Source: an uncultured Caulobacteraceae bacterium (lineage in GTDB: Bacteria; Pseudomonadota; Alphaproteobacteria; Caulobacterales; Caulobacteraceae). From it: 64,000 bases of DNA. Where the stretch lies: the NCBI GenBank assembly GCA_903872075.1, contig CAIQJF010000091.1, positions 1 through 64,000 on the forward strand, written 5' to 3'. Both the position numbers and the translations under genes were made by a program. How positions within the stretch are numbered: the stretch's first letter is position 1; each line of letters starts with the position of its first letter. Below are positions 44,974 to 53,699 of the stretch, piece after piece. A model generated the notes under the pieces. It did no database searches. It was given only the letters and a program-made list of their open reading frames with translations, and had not been told where the DNA came from.

Positions 44974-47955
44974 CTAGAACTTCTTGCGGAGCCCGACCTT
45001 GAACGTCCGGCCGAGGGGGTTGCCGATGAACGGATCGTAGCTGAGTTCGATCCGCGAGTGCGGCGGGGCCGCATCGAAGGCGTTCAGCAGCGACAAGGTC
45101 AGGGTCGTGTCGTAGGGCAAGGACAGGCGGTAGACGATGTCGTTCGAGATGAACGATCCCTCATGCAGGCCGAAGGTGATCAGCTGGCAGTTGGTGGCCG
45201 TCCCAGCAAGTTGGGCCGCGACGGTGCAGTTCGTTGAGGGGCCGGTCTGGATGACGGTGGGTCCGCGGTTGTCTTCCGCGCCGTCGATATAGTTGACGGT
45301 CCAGCGCAGATTGTGCCGGCCGTGGCTGTACTGGGCGAAGAACTGCCCACGCCACTGCGGGATCGTGCCCGGGAAGCGGTCGTAGTTGGTGAAGCCGGCC
45401 GCCTCATAGGCCGTCGAAACCGTCGTGCCGTTGTAGACGAAGGCCCCTTCCTTGTAGTCGATGATATAGCTCACGTTCGCGCCAAGGGTGACGTCGCCGT
45501 GCCAGACATCGGGAACCCGATAGGTGATCTCGGCGTCGATGCCGTCGGTGTTCAGGCTGGGTCCGTTGGTCGTGTCGGAGCGCACACGGGCGATATTGTT
45601 GCCGACCGTGGTTCCCTGGACGCAACTGTTCCCCTGATCGAAGGTGATCAGGTAGCGTAGCGGACTGGCGCAGTTGACGGCCTGACTGCCGTTGCCCACG
45701 CCGCCCACGGCTGTCGCGACGATATTCGCCGGCACGGTCGTGATCTGGTTGTCGAGCGTGTAGTGCCAATAGTCGATCGTCGCCGTGAACTTCTTGTACT
45801 CGACGATCGCGCCGATGCTGTAGGTCAGTGCGGATTCAGGCTTCACGTTCGGGTTGCCGAAGAAGTCCACCGACTTGAAGTTGCCGCCGGCGGCGCTGAT
45901 CGCCGAAAGGCCCGTCGCGCCGGTCGGGTTGGAATCGCTCGGCGTCGGCCCCCGGAACGAGGTGCCCACGGCGCCGCGGATCGCCAGCCAGTCCAGAGCC
46001 TGCCATTTCACGCGGAACTGCGGATTGACCGTCGATCCCGTCTGGCCGCCATAGTCCTCGTACCTCAGACCGATCTGGGCGCCGATCTTGTCAGTGACGG
46101 GAACATTCAGTTCGCCGAACAGGGCGTAGACGCTCTGCTTCAGTTCAAGTGGCTGGTTCTGGCCCAGGAAGATGTAGGGGCCGGTCGGGAACTGGCAGGT
46201 GGTGACACCCGGCGTCGGGCAAGGCGTGACCCTGGAGTCGTAGTAGGAATCTGGGATCGATTGCCTGAAGTCGGTGTTGCGATACTGGAAGCCCGCCGCC
46301 CAGGCGATCTTGCCGCCCGGCAGGGTGATCGGCAGCTTGCCATTGAAAGCGCCATCCACGACGAAGGTGTCCTGCGTGGCCTGATAGTGCTGGCGATCGA
46401 AGAGCCAGGCCACCAGCGCCGGATCATTGGCGTTGGCGGAGACATAGCCGGGGTTGGTCAGTCCCAACGCCGGGTTGCCCGGATAGGCGTTCGAGAACGG
46501 GTTGAAATACTGGCACCCGTTCGCCCCGGGCGTGATGCCGGTGCAGCCCGCGCCGCCAAATCCGTTCAGGGCGCTCTGCAGACGGTTGATCAGGATGTCG
46601 GTGGTCTGCTGGTCCTGGGACTCCCGAATGTAGGTGCCCGCGAACTCGTAGCCGATGCCCCACAACGGGGTCTCGCCCTTCACGTCGGCGGAGATATGCA
46701 GTTCGTCGTAGTGGCGACTCCCGCTCTGACCGCCAAGGCCGCCCGTCGAGTTGTTCCCGCCGTTGCCAAGCGGACGCCAGAGGGTCGCCAGGGCGCTCTG
46801 CGCAACGCCGATCAGCGCACTGTTGCCCGTCTGGGTGAGGAAGGTGTTGAAGCCGGGGTTGCTCGCCGCGACGCTGAACACATTGACGCTGCCTGGTCCG
46901 TTCGGCCCCGACGTCGGCGGATAGCCGGGCGAGAACCGGTAGTGAGGCATGTCCGTTTCACTGTACATCGCCTCGACGTGCACCTTGGTGTTGTCGCCGA
47001 CCTTGGTGTTGAACTCGGCGTAGCCTTGATAGAAGCTTTGCTCTTCAACGAGATTGTCGAAGGGCAGGTAGCTGAAGCGGCAGAGGGGCGTATTGCCGGT
47101 GTAGCCGAGCGCGCCACCCACGGCCTGGCAGTTGGCGTCGACCGCAAATCCCACCGAGGACCCGGTCCCGTTTGGTCCGAGCTTCATGGTCCAGTCGCCG
47201 GGATTGCCGAGCACGGACCAGCCGGAGGGATTGGTCGCATAGGGCGCGTCGACGTAGCTGCGTTTGGTGTCGCTGAGTTCGGAGCGGTTCTGATAGCCGA
47301 AGCTCATCAGAAAGTTTTGGGTATCGTTGGACCAGCCCCAGAGGACACTGGCCGTGTAGTCCCCGTTCGACCCGGGCACCTCGCGATAGTCGCCGGCCAC
47401 CTCCAGGCCGTTGAAGTTGGTCCGGGTGATGAAGTTGACCACCCCGCCGATGGCGTCAGAGCCATAGGTGGCGGCCGCGCCGTCTTTCAGAATCTCGACC
47501 CGCCCGATGGCGGCCTGGGGCACGAGATTGGTGTCCGACCCATAAATACTGGATCCGGTGAATCTGCGGCCGTTCAGCAGCACCAGGGTCCGTTGCGAGC
47601 CTAACCCACGAAGATTGATGGTGCCGCCGCCGGCGCGGCCCTGCGAGGCGGTGGAGAACTGATTCGAATCGCCGAGCACCGAGCCGACGATCGGCAGGGT
47701 CTTGATCAATTCCAGGACCGTTGGCGAGCCCTGCTTCTGTAGTTCGGCCTGGGTCAGCACCTGGACCGGTATGGCCGTGTTCTTCGGGGTCCCCGAGATC
47801 AGCGATCCGGTGACGACGACTTCCTGAACGACGGTGGCCTTGTCGTCCGGCGCGGCTGTGGCGGTGGCGGCATGGGCCAAGCCACCAAGCGCCACGGTAA
47901 GGACGAAGAGGGACGCCCCGTAGAGATAATTCGGCCGTTTCATAGCGCTGCACAC
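44974..47955 (-). CDS. TonB-dependent receptor (large, oar/CirA-type plug)
   Basis: This 993-residue outer-membrane receptor has a signal peptide (about 1-28) and a TonB-box-like segment with EVVVTGSLISG at about 45-55. The plug includes GRAGGGTINLRGLGSQRTLVLLNG (split over about 108-130) and EILKDGAAATYGSDAIGG, which is the conserved plug end. A long barrel ends GNPLGRTFKVGLRKKF. Receptors of this size in Caulobacterales take up carbohydrates, plant polymers or other large nutrients; the ligand is unknown. It has its own strong terminator and a 218-bp upstream gap. Confidence 0.92.
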   Translation of the reverse strand: MCSAMKRPNYLYGASLFVLTVALGGLAHAATATAAPDDKATVVQEVVVTGSLISGTPKNTAIPVQVLTQAELQKQGSPTVLELIKTLPIVGSVLGDSNQFSTASQGRAGGGTINLRGLGSQRTLVLLNGRRFTGSSIYGSDTNLVPQAAIGRVEILKDGAAATYGSDAIGGVVNFITRTNFNGLEVAGDYREVPGSNGDYTASVLWGWSNDTQNFLMSFGYQNRSELSDTKRSYVDAPYATNPSGWSVLGNPGDWTMKLGPNGTGSSVGFAVDANCQAVGGALGYTGNTPLCRFSYLPFDNLVEEQSFYQGYAEFNTKVGDNTKVHVEAMYSETDMPHYRFSPGYPPTSGPNGPGSVNVFSVAASNPGFNTFLTQTGNSALIGVAQSALATLWRPLGNGGNNSTGGLGGQSGSRHYDELHISADVKGETPLWGIGYEFAGTYIRESQDQQTTDILINRLQSALNGFGGAGCTGITPGANGCQYFNPFSNAYPGNPALGLTNPGYVSANANDPALVAWLFDRQHYQATQDTFVVDGAFNGKLPITLPGGKIAWAAGFQYRNTDFRQSIPDSYYDSRVTPCPTPGVTTCQFPTGPYIFLGQNQPLELKQSVYALFGELNVPVTDKIGAQIGLRYEDYGGQTGSTVNPQFRVKWQALDWLAIRGAVGTSFRGPTPSDSNPTGATGLSAISAAGGNFKSVDFFGNPNVKPESALTYSIGAIVEYKKFTATIDYWHYTLDNQITTVPANIVATAVGGVGNGSQAVNCASPLRYLITFDQGNSCVQGTTVGNNIARVRSDTTNGPSLNTDGIDAEITYRVPDVWHGDVTLGANVSYIIDYKEGAFVYNGTTVSTAYEAAGFTNYDRFPGTIPQWRGQFFAQYSHGRHNLRWTVNYIDGAEDNRGPTVIQTGPSTNCTVAAQLAGTATNCQLITFGLHEGSFISNDIVYRLSLPYDTTLTLSLLNAFDAAPPHSRIELSYDPFIGNPLGRTFKVGLRKKF

Positions 47956-48004
47956 TCCCTGGTGTTGTTGCGCCCCGCCCCACCTCGATAGTTTCCGTTA
48001 TTGC

Positions 48005-48018
48005 TAGTTAGCCAACTA
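48005..48018. promoter_or_regulatory. Short AT-rich inverted repeat upstream of the TonB receptor
   Basis: TAGTT and AACTA are separated by AGCC, about 50 bases before the receptor start. The flanks are AT-rich compared with the surrounding DNA, so a promoter or operator is plausible. Confidence 0.3.
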
Positions 48019-48173
48019 TTAAGTTGAATTGCCGGGATTGCAAGCCCTTCGTGTCGGAATCGCAAAATGTCCGGAAGCCGGCGCACGGAGGCTCCCACCC
48101 CGGAGCCACGGGCCGAATAACCTTCAGATATTATTGACGTTCGGGTCGACGCCGACGGCGCAACGACTCAGCC

Positions 48174-49094
48174 TTACGAGGGCGCGCGATCCGCGTAGCC
48201 GGCATAGGAGTCCTTGAGCGTGGCGTGGTTAAGGAGCATTTCCGCCTTCAGCGTTTCGCCGGATGCGTCAAAGATGCGCGTCCGCACCCAGTAGGATTCG
48301 GTGCGACGGCTCTCGGAAAGCGCCGCGATCTCGCGGCGGATGAGATAATCCTCTCCCACGAACAGCGGTCCGTCGATCATCCTGATCTCCTGGTCCGCGA
48401 ACAGACCGACCGCGGGCCCCTTCACGGGGAACAGGGCCTGATGGCTGGAATATTCCGCCAGGACGCTGACCATCTCCAGGGGGATGATCGGACGCCCCCA
48501 CGGGGAGGCCGCGCCATCCGAATACCAGGCCGAGGTCTCGGTGATCACCGCCAGCTTCTGGTTGAGCGAAAACGGATAGAGGGCGCCCATATGCTGGCCG
48601 GGGTCCATCCGCACGCGTTCTTCGACCGCGCCTTTCAGGCCGACATGCAGGTCGGCGAGGATCAGGAGATCGGTGGGTGGGCGGAGTTTCGCGAGACGCT
48701 CCTCAAGCAGCGTCGGTCCATGATCTGGACCGAGGCTCGCACTGGCCTCCAGCACCGGCGTTCCATCGGCTTTTTCGGCCCAGACCTTGGTTCGCGTGGC
48801 GCCGGGCGCGGGAATTTCGGCGAACGCCCGGGTCGCTTCGCCCTCGACCACCATGTTCTGATAGTGCGCGGACAGGCAGCCGCGTTCAAACCACGCATTC
48901 CCCCAGATCTGCGCCAGCAAGGGGGGGAACAGGCTGAAATGGGTGGGCCCCTCGATCGGCCCGGCGCGGAATCCAAGTTTCTCCGCCATGGCGTCGTCGT
49001 GGATCGAACTGTGGCCGCCATAAGCCTGGTCGGCGAGCATCTGACGCGGTTCCCGAATCGGGCCGCTCAGGGTCAATGCCGTGTCGAAGGCCAT
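48174..49094 (-). CDS. Hot-dog (MaoC-like) domain protein
   Basis: This 306-residue protein contains the motif SSIHDDAMAEKLGFRAGPIEGPTHFSL (positions about 29-55, shown with key residues H32, D33, D34 and G45). It resembles the R-hydratase/MaoC hot-dog signature N-x-IH-x-D-x2-A-x3-GF. The length suggests a double hot-dog. If so, the reaction would be hydration of an enoyl-CoA or a thioester-type step, but the exact substrate is unknown. It is upstream of the TonB receptor on the same strand with a 218-bp gap. Confidence 0.6.
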   Translation of the reverse strand: MAFDTALTLSGPIREPRQMLADQAYGGHSSIHDDAMAEKLGFRAGPIEGPTHFSLFPPLLAQIWGNAWFERGCLSAHYQNMVVEGEATRAFAEIPAPGATRTKVWAEKADGTPVLEASASLGPDHGPTLLEERLAKLRPPTDLLILADLHVGLKGAVEERVRMDPGQHMGALYPFSLNQKLAVITETSAWYSDGAASPWGRPIIPLEMVSVLAEYSSHQALFPVKGPAVGLFADQEIRMIDGPLFVGEDYLIRREIAALSESRRTESYWVRTRIFDASGETLKAEMLLNHATLKDSYAGYADRAPS

Positions 49095-49201
49095 GCCAAG
49101 ACTCTCCCGCTGTCAGCGGAACCCTTCCGCCGAGGCGGTGTCAGCCCGGAGTCTCAGCTTGTCAACGCGCGCCGACAGCCTTCGGCCGCGCCGAAGGACT
49201 C

Positions 49202-49579
49202 CTAGTTCAGCGCGTATTCCCGCCGTTTGGCGGTTTCGGGCGACTCGAACAAGAACACGTCGCGTTGGGCCAGAGTCTTTCGGAGTTTCTCGTCCACCGG
49301 GGGGCGCATTGCGATGCATTCGATCGCCCGCCCCGGCCGCCAGCTCGTAAGTTGATCGACGGCGGCGCCGGCGTCGGGACGACCGAAGGCAAAATCCATC
49401 ATGACGATGGTCGGCACCTGCATGTCACCCACGACCGTAAGATGATCGAGTTCTGCGTCGCCGGCCCCAGCCCAGTTCATTTCCGTCACGATGACTTCAT
49501 GGTTAAGCTTCGTGATCTCCGAGAGAACGCCGTAGCTGTAGTGATGGTCATCCGACACCAGGACAATGCGAAGTTGCAC
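49202..49579 (-). CDS. Degenerate receiver-like (pseudo-response-regulator) protein
   Basis: This 125-residue protein starts LRIVLVSDDHHYSYGVLSEI, like a CheY receiver, with acidic D10/D11 and a central D62 in VMMDFAFG. The conserved Thr/Ser of the signalling loop and the Lys are not present at the usual places (CIAMRPP and FLFESPE). It may be a non-phosphorylated scaffold or decoy. It is 210 bp downstream of the NarL-type response regulator, and a hairpin lies between them, so it may be transcribed separately. Confidence 0.6.
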   Translation of the reverse strand: MQLRIVLVSDDHHYSYGVLSEITKLNHEVIVTEMNWAGAGDAELDHLTVVGDMQVPTIVMMDFAFGRPDAGAAVDQLTSWRPGRAIECIAMRPPVDEKLRKTLAQRDVFLFESPETAKRREYALN

Positions 49580-49762
49580 AGTGAACGATCCCTACGCTAC
49601 GAACCAACACACGACCCCGCATAGCTCGCGGGAAGAGACTAACGCGCCGCAGGCGACCCCATCGTGGCCACATTGGGGAACGCGTGGAGTCGGCACGGCG
49701 TTCCACGTCCTCGACCAAGCGCGTTCACGTGAAAATTTAAAAGTTGGGAAAAACCCAGTGTT

Positions 49763-49781
49763 TGTCGGGAAATGCCCGACA
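49763..49781 (-). terminator. Hairpin after the NarL-type response regulator
   Basis: TGTCGGG and CCCGACA pair across a five-base loop nine bases after the stop. On the minus strand it is followed by a T-rich stretch with a second small GGG-TTTTT-CCC hairpin. Confidence 0.45.
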
Positions 49782-49789
49782 GGTCAGGC

Positions 49790-50467
49790 TCAGTTCCCCA
49801 GCCAGCCGTTCGCGAGCGCGTAGCGGACAAGCTCGACGCGGGTGCGCAGGCCGAGCTTTTCCATGGCGCGCGCCTTGTAGGTTTCGGCGCTCTTGACGCC
49901 GATCCCCAATTCAGAGGCCACGGACTTGTTGCTGTAGCCGGACGCCGTCAACCGCAGGACATCGGTCTCGCGTTGGCTCAGGTCAATCACGCCCTGCGCC
50001 CCTTCGGCCGGGCGCGACCCATGATCCGCCACAGCCAGTTCGGCGACCGCGGGATCGAGGTAGAGACCGCCGGCGGCGATCGCCGACAGGGCGCGGATTA
50101 AATCCTCCGCGGCGGAGCGCTTCAGCAGATAGCCTGCTGCGCCGATCTTCAAAAGTTGCCGCAGATAGGCGCGATCTTCGTGGACGGTGAGGACGAGAAT
50201 TCGGCAGGACGGCCGGCGCGCCAGCAGTTGCTCGGCGACCTTCACGCCGTTCAGCCCCGGCATCGAGATGTCGAGAACGAGCACGTCAGGCGCCAGGCGG
50301 ATGCAGGCGTTCAGCGTTTCGGGACCATCCCCCGCCTCCCCCACAACCTCGAACCGGGGATCGGCGGTCACCAGAGCCTTGATCCCCGCCAGCACGATCG
50401 GATGATCGTCTGCCAGGAACACACGCATGGTCCGGACGTCAGGCCGGACGTCCTCAAGGACGGTCAT
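49790..50467 (-). CDS. NarL/LuxR-family response regulator
   Basis: This 225-residue protein has a receiver domain with D20/D21, phospho-acceptor D66 (VLDISMPG), Thr in VLTVHED and Lys in YLLKRS, then a LuxR helix-turn-helix (LSQRETDVLRLTASGYSNKSVASELGIG). All receiver residues are intact. It lies 45 bp downstream of the bacteriophytochrome kinase on the same strand and is its obvious partner. It would bind DNA as a dimer after phosphorylation. A Met at residue 14 is an alternative start. Confidence 0.93.
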   Translation of the reverse strand: MTVLEDVRPDVRTMRVFLADDHPIVLAGIKALVTADPRFEVVGEAGDGPETLNACIRLAPDVLVLDISMPGLNGVKVAEQLLARRPSCRILVLTVHEDRAYLRQLLKIGAAGYLLKRSAAEDLIRALSAIAAGGLYLDPAVAELAVADHGSRPAEGAQGVIDLSQRETDVLRLTASGYSNKSVASELGIGVKSAETYKARAMEKLGLRTRVELVRYALANGWLGN

Positions 50468-50512
50468 GCCCCGACGCCCGACCGCCCGATGGGGGCGAGA
50501 TGGAAACGGAGG

Positions 50513-52831
50513 TCAGAGCGGGACATGAATTAACAGGGTCGTCCCCTGCCCCGGCGCCGATTCAACTTCGAGAGAGCCCCCGACCAGGGCGAGACGCTCG
50601 CGCACGCCCAGCAGACCCAGCCGCGCAGACGGTCCCTGCAACGCCCTGGGATCAGCCATGGCGAAGCCCTTGCCGTTGTCCTCGACGATGAGGCGGACTT
50701 CCGTCTCCGTACCCTCCAGGATGACGCCGACCCGCGAAGACCCGGCGTGCTTGATCACATTCAGGATCGCCTCCTGAAGCACACGATAAAGCACCGACTC
50801 TATAGCGGGATTGAGGCGCCTGCCGTGAAGGGTCAGATGCACATCGAAGCTCAGCCCGCTCCGTTCCGACCATTCCTCGATCAGCTGCTGAATGGCTGTC
50901 TGAAGACCAAGGTCATCCAGCGCCGTAGGCCGGATTTCCCAGGCCAGATGGTTCACCTCGTGTCCGGCCTCGGCCGTCAGGCTCTTGAGACGGTCGACGC
51001 GCTCGCGAATCGATGAGGTGACACCCGCGTCACGCACGATGCCCTCGAGATCCAGTTGCATGGCGGTCAGGTACTGCCCGAGGCTGTCGTGCAGTTCGCG
51101 GGCGATCCGCTGGCGCTCGGCTTCCTGCTCCAGCACGGTGCGGCGCAGCACCTGCGAGAGTTCGGCTTCGAGGATCGCCCGCCGGTCGCTTTCCTCTTTC
51201 AGTTGGGCGGCCGTCTCCTCCCATTGCGCGATCCGCTGATCGAGTTGCGCCAACAGGGCGTCCTGCTGAACCCGGGCCTGCTGCCGCTCGCGCGCCAACT
51301 GGTCGACGTGTTCAAGCACGACCTCAAGCAGGGAGACGCGGAGGGATTCGGCCATCTTGATATCTCCCACGCTCCAAGGCTCGCTCCGCCCACGCACCAA
51401 CTCGGTCCAGGCCGCGAAGCTCTTTCGCGGCGACAACCGCACCCCGTCCGGTTCAACGGATACCGCCTTGTTCGGATCCCCGCCCCAGCGCACGGTCTGG
51501 ATCGTCTCGGGGCGGAACCACATCAGGTAGTCACGCGGAGATCGCGACACGGAGATCGCCAGCATGCCGCTGGCGACAGCCGTAAAAGCGCCGGCGGGAG
51601 CATGGGCTTCCGCAAGGCGATCGCTGTGATACAGCCCGCTCGTTCCCGACGCATTGAGCCAGGCGACCAGCCCTCGCACGTCCGCCTCGGCAGGCGCATC
51701 CCCGATCGCGGCGAACTTTCCGTCGATCCACAGGGCGAACCCCGACGCCGGCAGATATTCGATGAGCTTGCGCGCGGACCGGCCGAGCCGATCCAGCACG
51801 TCGGCCTCGCCGGTCAGATCCCGGACCAGCGTTTCATGAAGGGCCTGGCCGCGGCGGCGTTCGGCGAAATCGTCAGCCGCGACACGGGACTCCAGCTGAT
51901 ACGAGGCCATCTGCCCGAACAGATCCAACGCCATGCGAACGCGCGCCGGTAGATATCGCGGCGACCGGTGATGGCAGGCGATCAACCCCCAGAGCCGTCC
52001 GTCGATGACAATGGAGATCGACATCGAAGCCGCCACGCCCATGTTGGCAAGGTATTCCAGATGCAGCGGCGAGACGCTGCGCAGACCGCTCTGACTGAGG
52101 TCGAGGGGCTTGCCGGCCGGCCAATCGGCGATCGCGACCAGGGGCGCCGGCGTATAGCGGGCGTCCGGAATCAGCCTCAACGTGCTCCGCAGATAGAGAT
52201 CTCGCGCCTGAGCGGGAATGTCCGAAGCCGGATACCGCAGGCCCAGATAAGACTCCACGTCATCCGCGCGGGCTTCCGCCTCCACGGAGCCCACGCCGTC
52301 GCTCAGGAACCGATACAGCATCACGCGATCAAACCCGGACACAGCCCTGACCCGCTCGACCATGGCGGCCAGAAAGTCCGCGACCGACTGCGTCTGCCGG
52401 ACATCCGCCACCATCTCCTGGACGAGGCCAAAGGTGTCGGCGTTTTGGCCGCCGTCGGCGACGGCGGGCTCCAGTTCCAGGATCAACAGGCCATCGGCGT
52501 AATGCGCCACCGTCTCGCAAACCAGAGGCCCAGTCGCGCCGTCGAGCTCCATCGTCAGCAGGCGTCGGCCGGGCGTGGGCGCGCCCTCGGCCCCATTGAG
52601 GACCGCCGTAAGGCGTGGTCCGATCCAGTCCCTGAAACGAGCGCCGAGAAGCGTCTCCGGCGGCTCGCCGAGTAGAGCCTGGGTCGGGCCGGCCGCCTGA
52701 ACGATCCGCAGATCGCCAGATTCGAGCGCCAGCAGACATCCGTGCGGTTGGATAGACCCTGGAATATGGATCTGCTCGCGCTCGCAATTGGTCAGATCGG
52801 CCGTACCGAAAGCAACAGGCCGAGCGGTCAT
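50513..52831 (-). CDS. bphP: Bacteriophytochrome histidine kinase (red/far-red light sensor)
   Basis: The ATG at 52831 overlaps the heme oxygenase stop (ATGA) and has GGAGGT seven bases upstream; it gives 772 residues. PAS: NCEREQIHIPGSIQPHG with C16 as the biliverdin thioether cysteine. GAF: PASDIPAQAR (201-210) and SPLHLEYLANMGV with H257. PHY: RWGGDPNK and LSPRKSFAAW. A coiled coil spans about 505-575. The kinase has a HisKA_3 H-box (RELHDSLGQYL, H581), N-box N691 and DNGKGF. This NarX-type kinase matches the NarL-type regulator downstream. It is a cytosolic photosensor with biliverdin from the coupled heme oxygenase. Confidence 0.95.
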   Translation of the reverse strand: MTARPVAFGTADLTNCEREQIHIPGSIQPHGCLLALESGDLRIVQAAGPTQALLGEPPETLLGARFRDWIGPRLTAVLNGAEGAPTPGRRLLTMELDGATGPLVCETVAHYADGLLILELEPAVADGGQNADTFGLVQEMVADVRQTQSVADFLAAMVERVRAVSGFDRVMLYRFLSDGVGSVEAEARADDVESYLGLRYPASDIPAQARDLYLRSTLRLIPDARYTPAPLVAIADWPAGKPLDLSQSGLRSVSPLHLEYLANMGVAASMSISIVIDGRLWGLIACHHRSPRYLPARVRMALDLFGQMASYQLESRVAADDFAERRRGQALHETLVRDLTGEADVLDRLGRSARKLIEYLPASGFALWIDGKFAAIGDAPAEADVRGLVAWLNASGTSGLYHSDRLAEAHAPAGAFTAVASGMLAISVSRSPRDYLMWFRPETIQTVRWGGDPNKAVSVEPDGVRLSPRKSFAAWTELVRGRSEPWSVGDIKMAESLRVSLLEVVLEHVDQLARERQQARVQQDALLAQLDQRIAQWEETAAQLKEESDRRAILEAELSQVLRRTVLEQEAERQRIARELHDSLGQYLTAMQLDLEGIVRDAGVTSSIRERVDRLKSLTAEAGHEVNHLAWEIRPTALDDLGLQTAIQQLIEEWSERSGLSFDVHLTLHGRRLNPAIESVLYRVLQEAILNVIKHAGSSRVGVILEGTETEVRLIVEDNGKGFAMADPRALQGPSARLGLLGVRERLALVGGSLEVESAPGQGTTLLIHVPL

Positions 52832-53463
52832 GCCAGCACCTCCGGGCGACCAGCGGGGTCGAAGCTCCACTCACCGAGCCAGGCCTCGAAGCAGGCGAAG
52901 GTGTCCAGCGCCGCGGCTTCGATCCTCGCGGCGGCGTCCGGCGTCGCGCCGGTCGCTTCGAGGACAGCTAAATAGGCCCGCCAGGTCTCTCCGACCCGCG
53001 CCCCATAGCTGGCGAAAAACCGACCGCCGCTTTGCGATGTGACGGAAAGTCGGGCTTCGAGCTGTCGGGAAATCACCTGCCCGCCGAGCGAGGCGCCTTC
53101 CACGACATAGAGCACGCCCAGGGCGTCGACGGGGTCATCCAAAACAGGGATCCGGGCGGCGCGCGGCAGCGCGGCGATGTCGCGCGCCGAAAAACCCAGG
53201 GCGGCCAAATCCGTCAGCAGCCAGCCGGCCTTGAACCGCGACTCCATGTCCAGGCCGAGCGCGCCAAGGTCGACGCGGGCCAGCTCCGCCTCAAGCGGGG
53301 CATACATCCCCCACATTCGCGCGATCACGGCGGCATAGCCCTCGGTCGACCGGCAACGATCCTGGAGCGCCAGGCTCTCCTCAAGCCGCCGGTGGGCGGC
53401 GTCGGTGGCGTGTCGAAGCCGAAACCTCAGACTTTCGGAGCGCAGAAGGTCGGCTTGGGTCAC
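52828..53463 (-). CDS. bphO: Heme oxygenase (biliverdin supply for the phytochrome)
   Basis: This protein of about 211 residues starts at GTG 53463; another GTG two codons upstream is equally possible. A longer reading frame from 53679 is open but its first 70 residues look non-coding. Key features are the proximal His in LRHATDAAHRRLEESL (H24) and the distal glycine-rich helix YVVEGASLGGQVI, as in BphO-type enzymes. It opens haem to biliverdin, CO and iron. Its stop overlaps the start of bphP by 4 bp, so chromophore and apoprotein are made together. Confidence 0.88.
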   Translation of the reverse strand: MTQADLLRSESLRFRLRHATDAAHRRLEESLALQDRCRSTEGYAAVIARMWGMYAPLEAELARVDLGALGLDMESRFKAGWLLTDLAALGFSARDIAALPRAARIPVLDDPVDALGVLYVVEGASLGGQVISRQLEARLSVTSQSGGRFFASYGARVGETWRAYLAVLEATGATPDAAARIEAAALDTFACFEAWLGEWSFDPAGRPEVLA

Positions 53464-53699
53464 GGACACTCTCTCTGCACCAGGTGGTCTGCCGGGAGAC
53501 CACCGCTGAATTTCTGAAAAGTCTCTGCCGACGATCAGGGCGTGACAATCAAAATCGACTCCGGCGGCGGTTGCGCGGTGCGAGCCCGGCGCACATAGGT
53601 CGTTCACGGTCATGCCCCTTGAATGGGCGGCAGGCCGTCCCAGATCAGCAGGCGCCGCCAGCAGGCGCGCGCATTTCAAAATAAGGGCGGAACACCTCC

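Noticed and set aside
45763..47604. A long open frame on the plus strand opposite the 993-residue TonB receptor
   Set aside because: Its protein is rich in Arg, Gly, Ala and Val with no motif, and the minus-strand frame has clear receptor domains. It is a shadow caused by high GC at third codon positions.
49202..53463. A link between the phytochrome locus and the PYP operon as one fused photoreceptor (Ppr/Ppd-like)
   Set aside because: The genes are separate, on opposite strands and about 42 kb apart. A regulatory link remains possible but the sequence shows none.
53464..53679. N-terminal extension of the heme oxygenase
   Set aside because: The added 70 residues do not look like part of the BphO fold, and normal BphO length is reached from the internal GTG.
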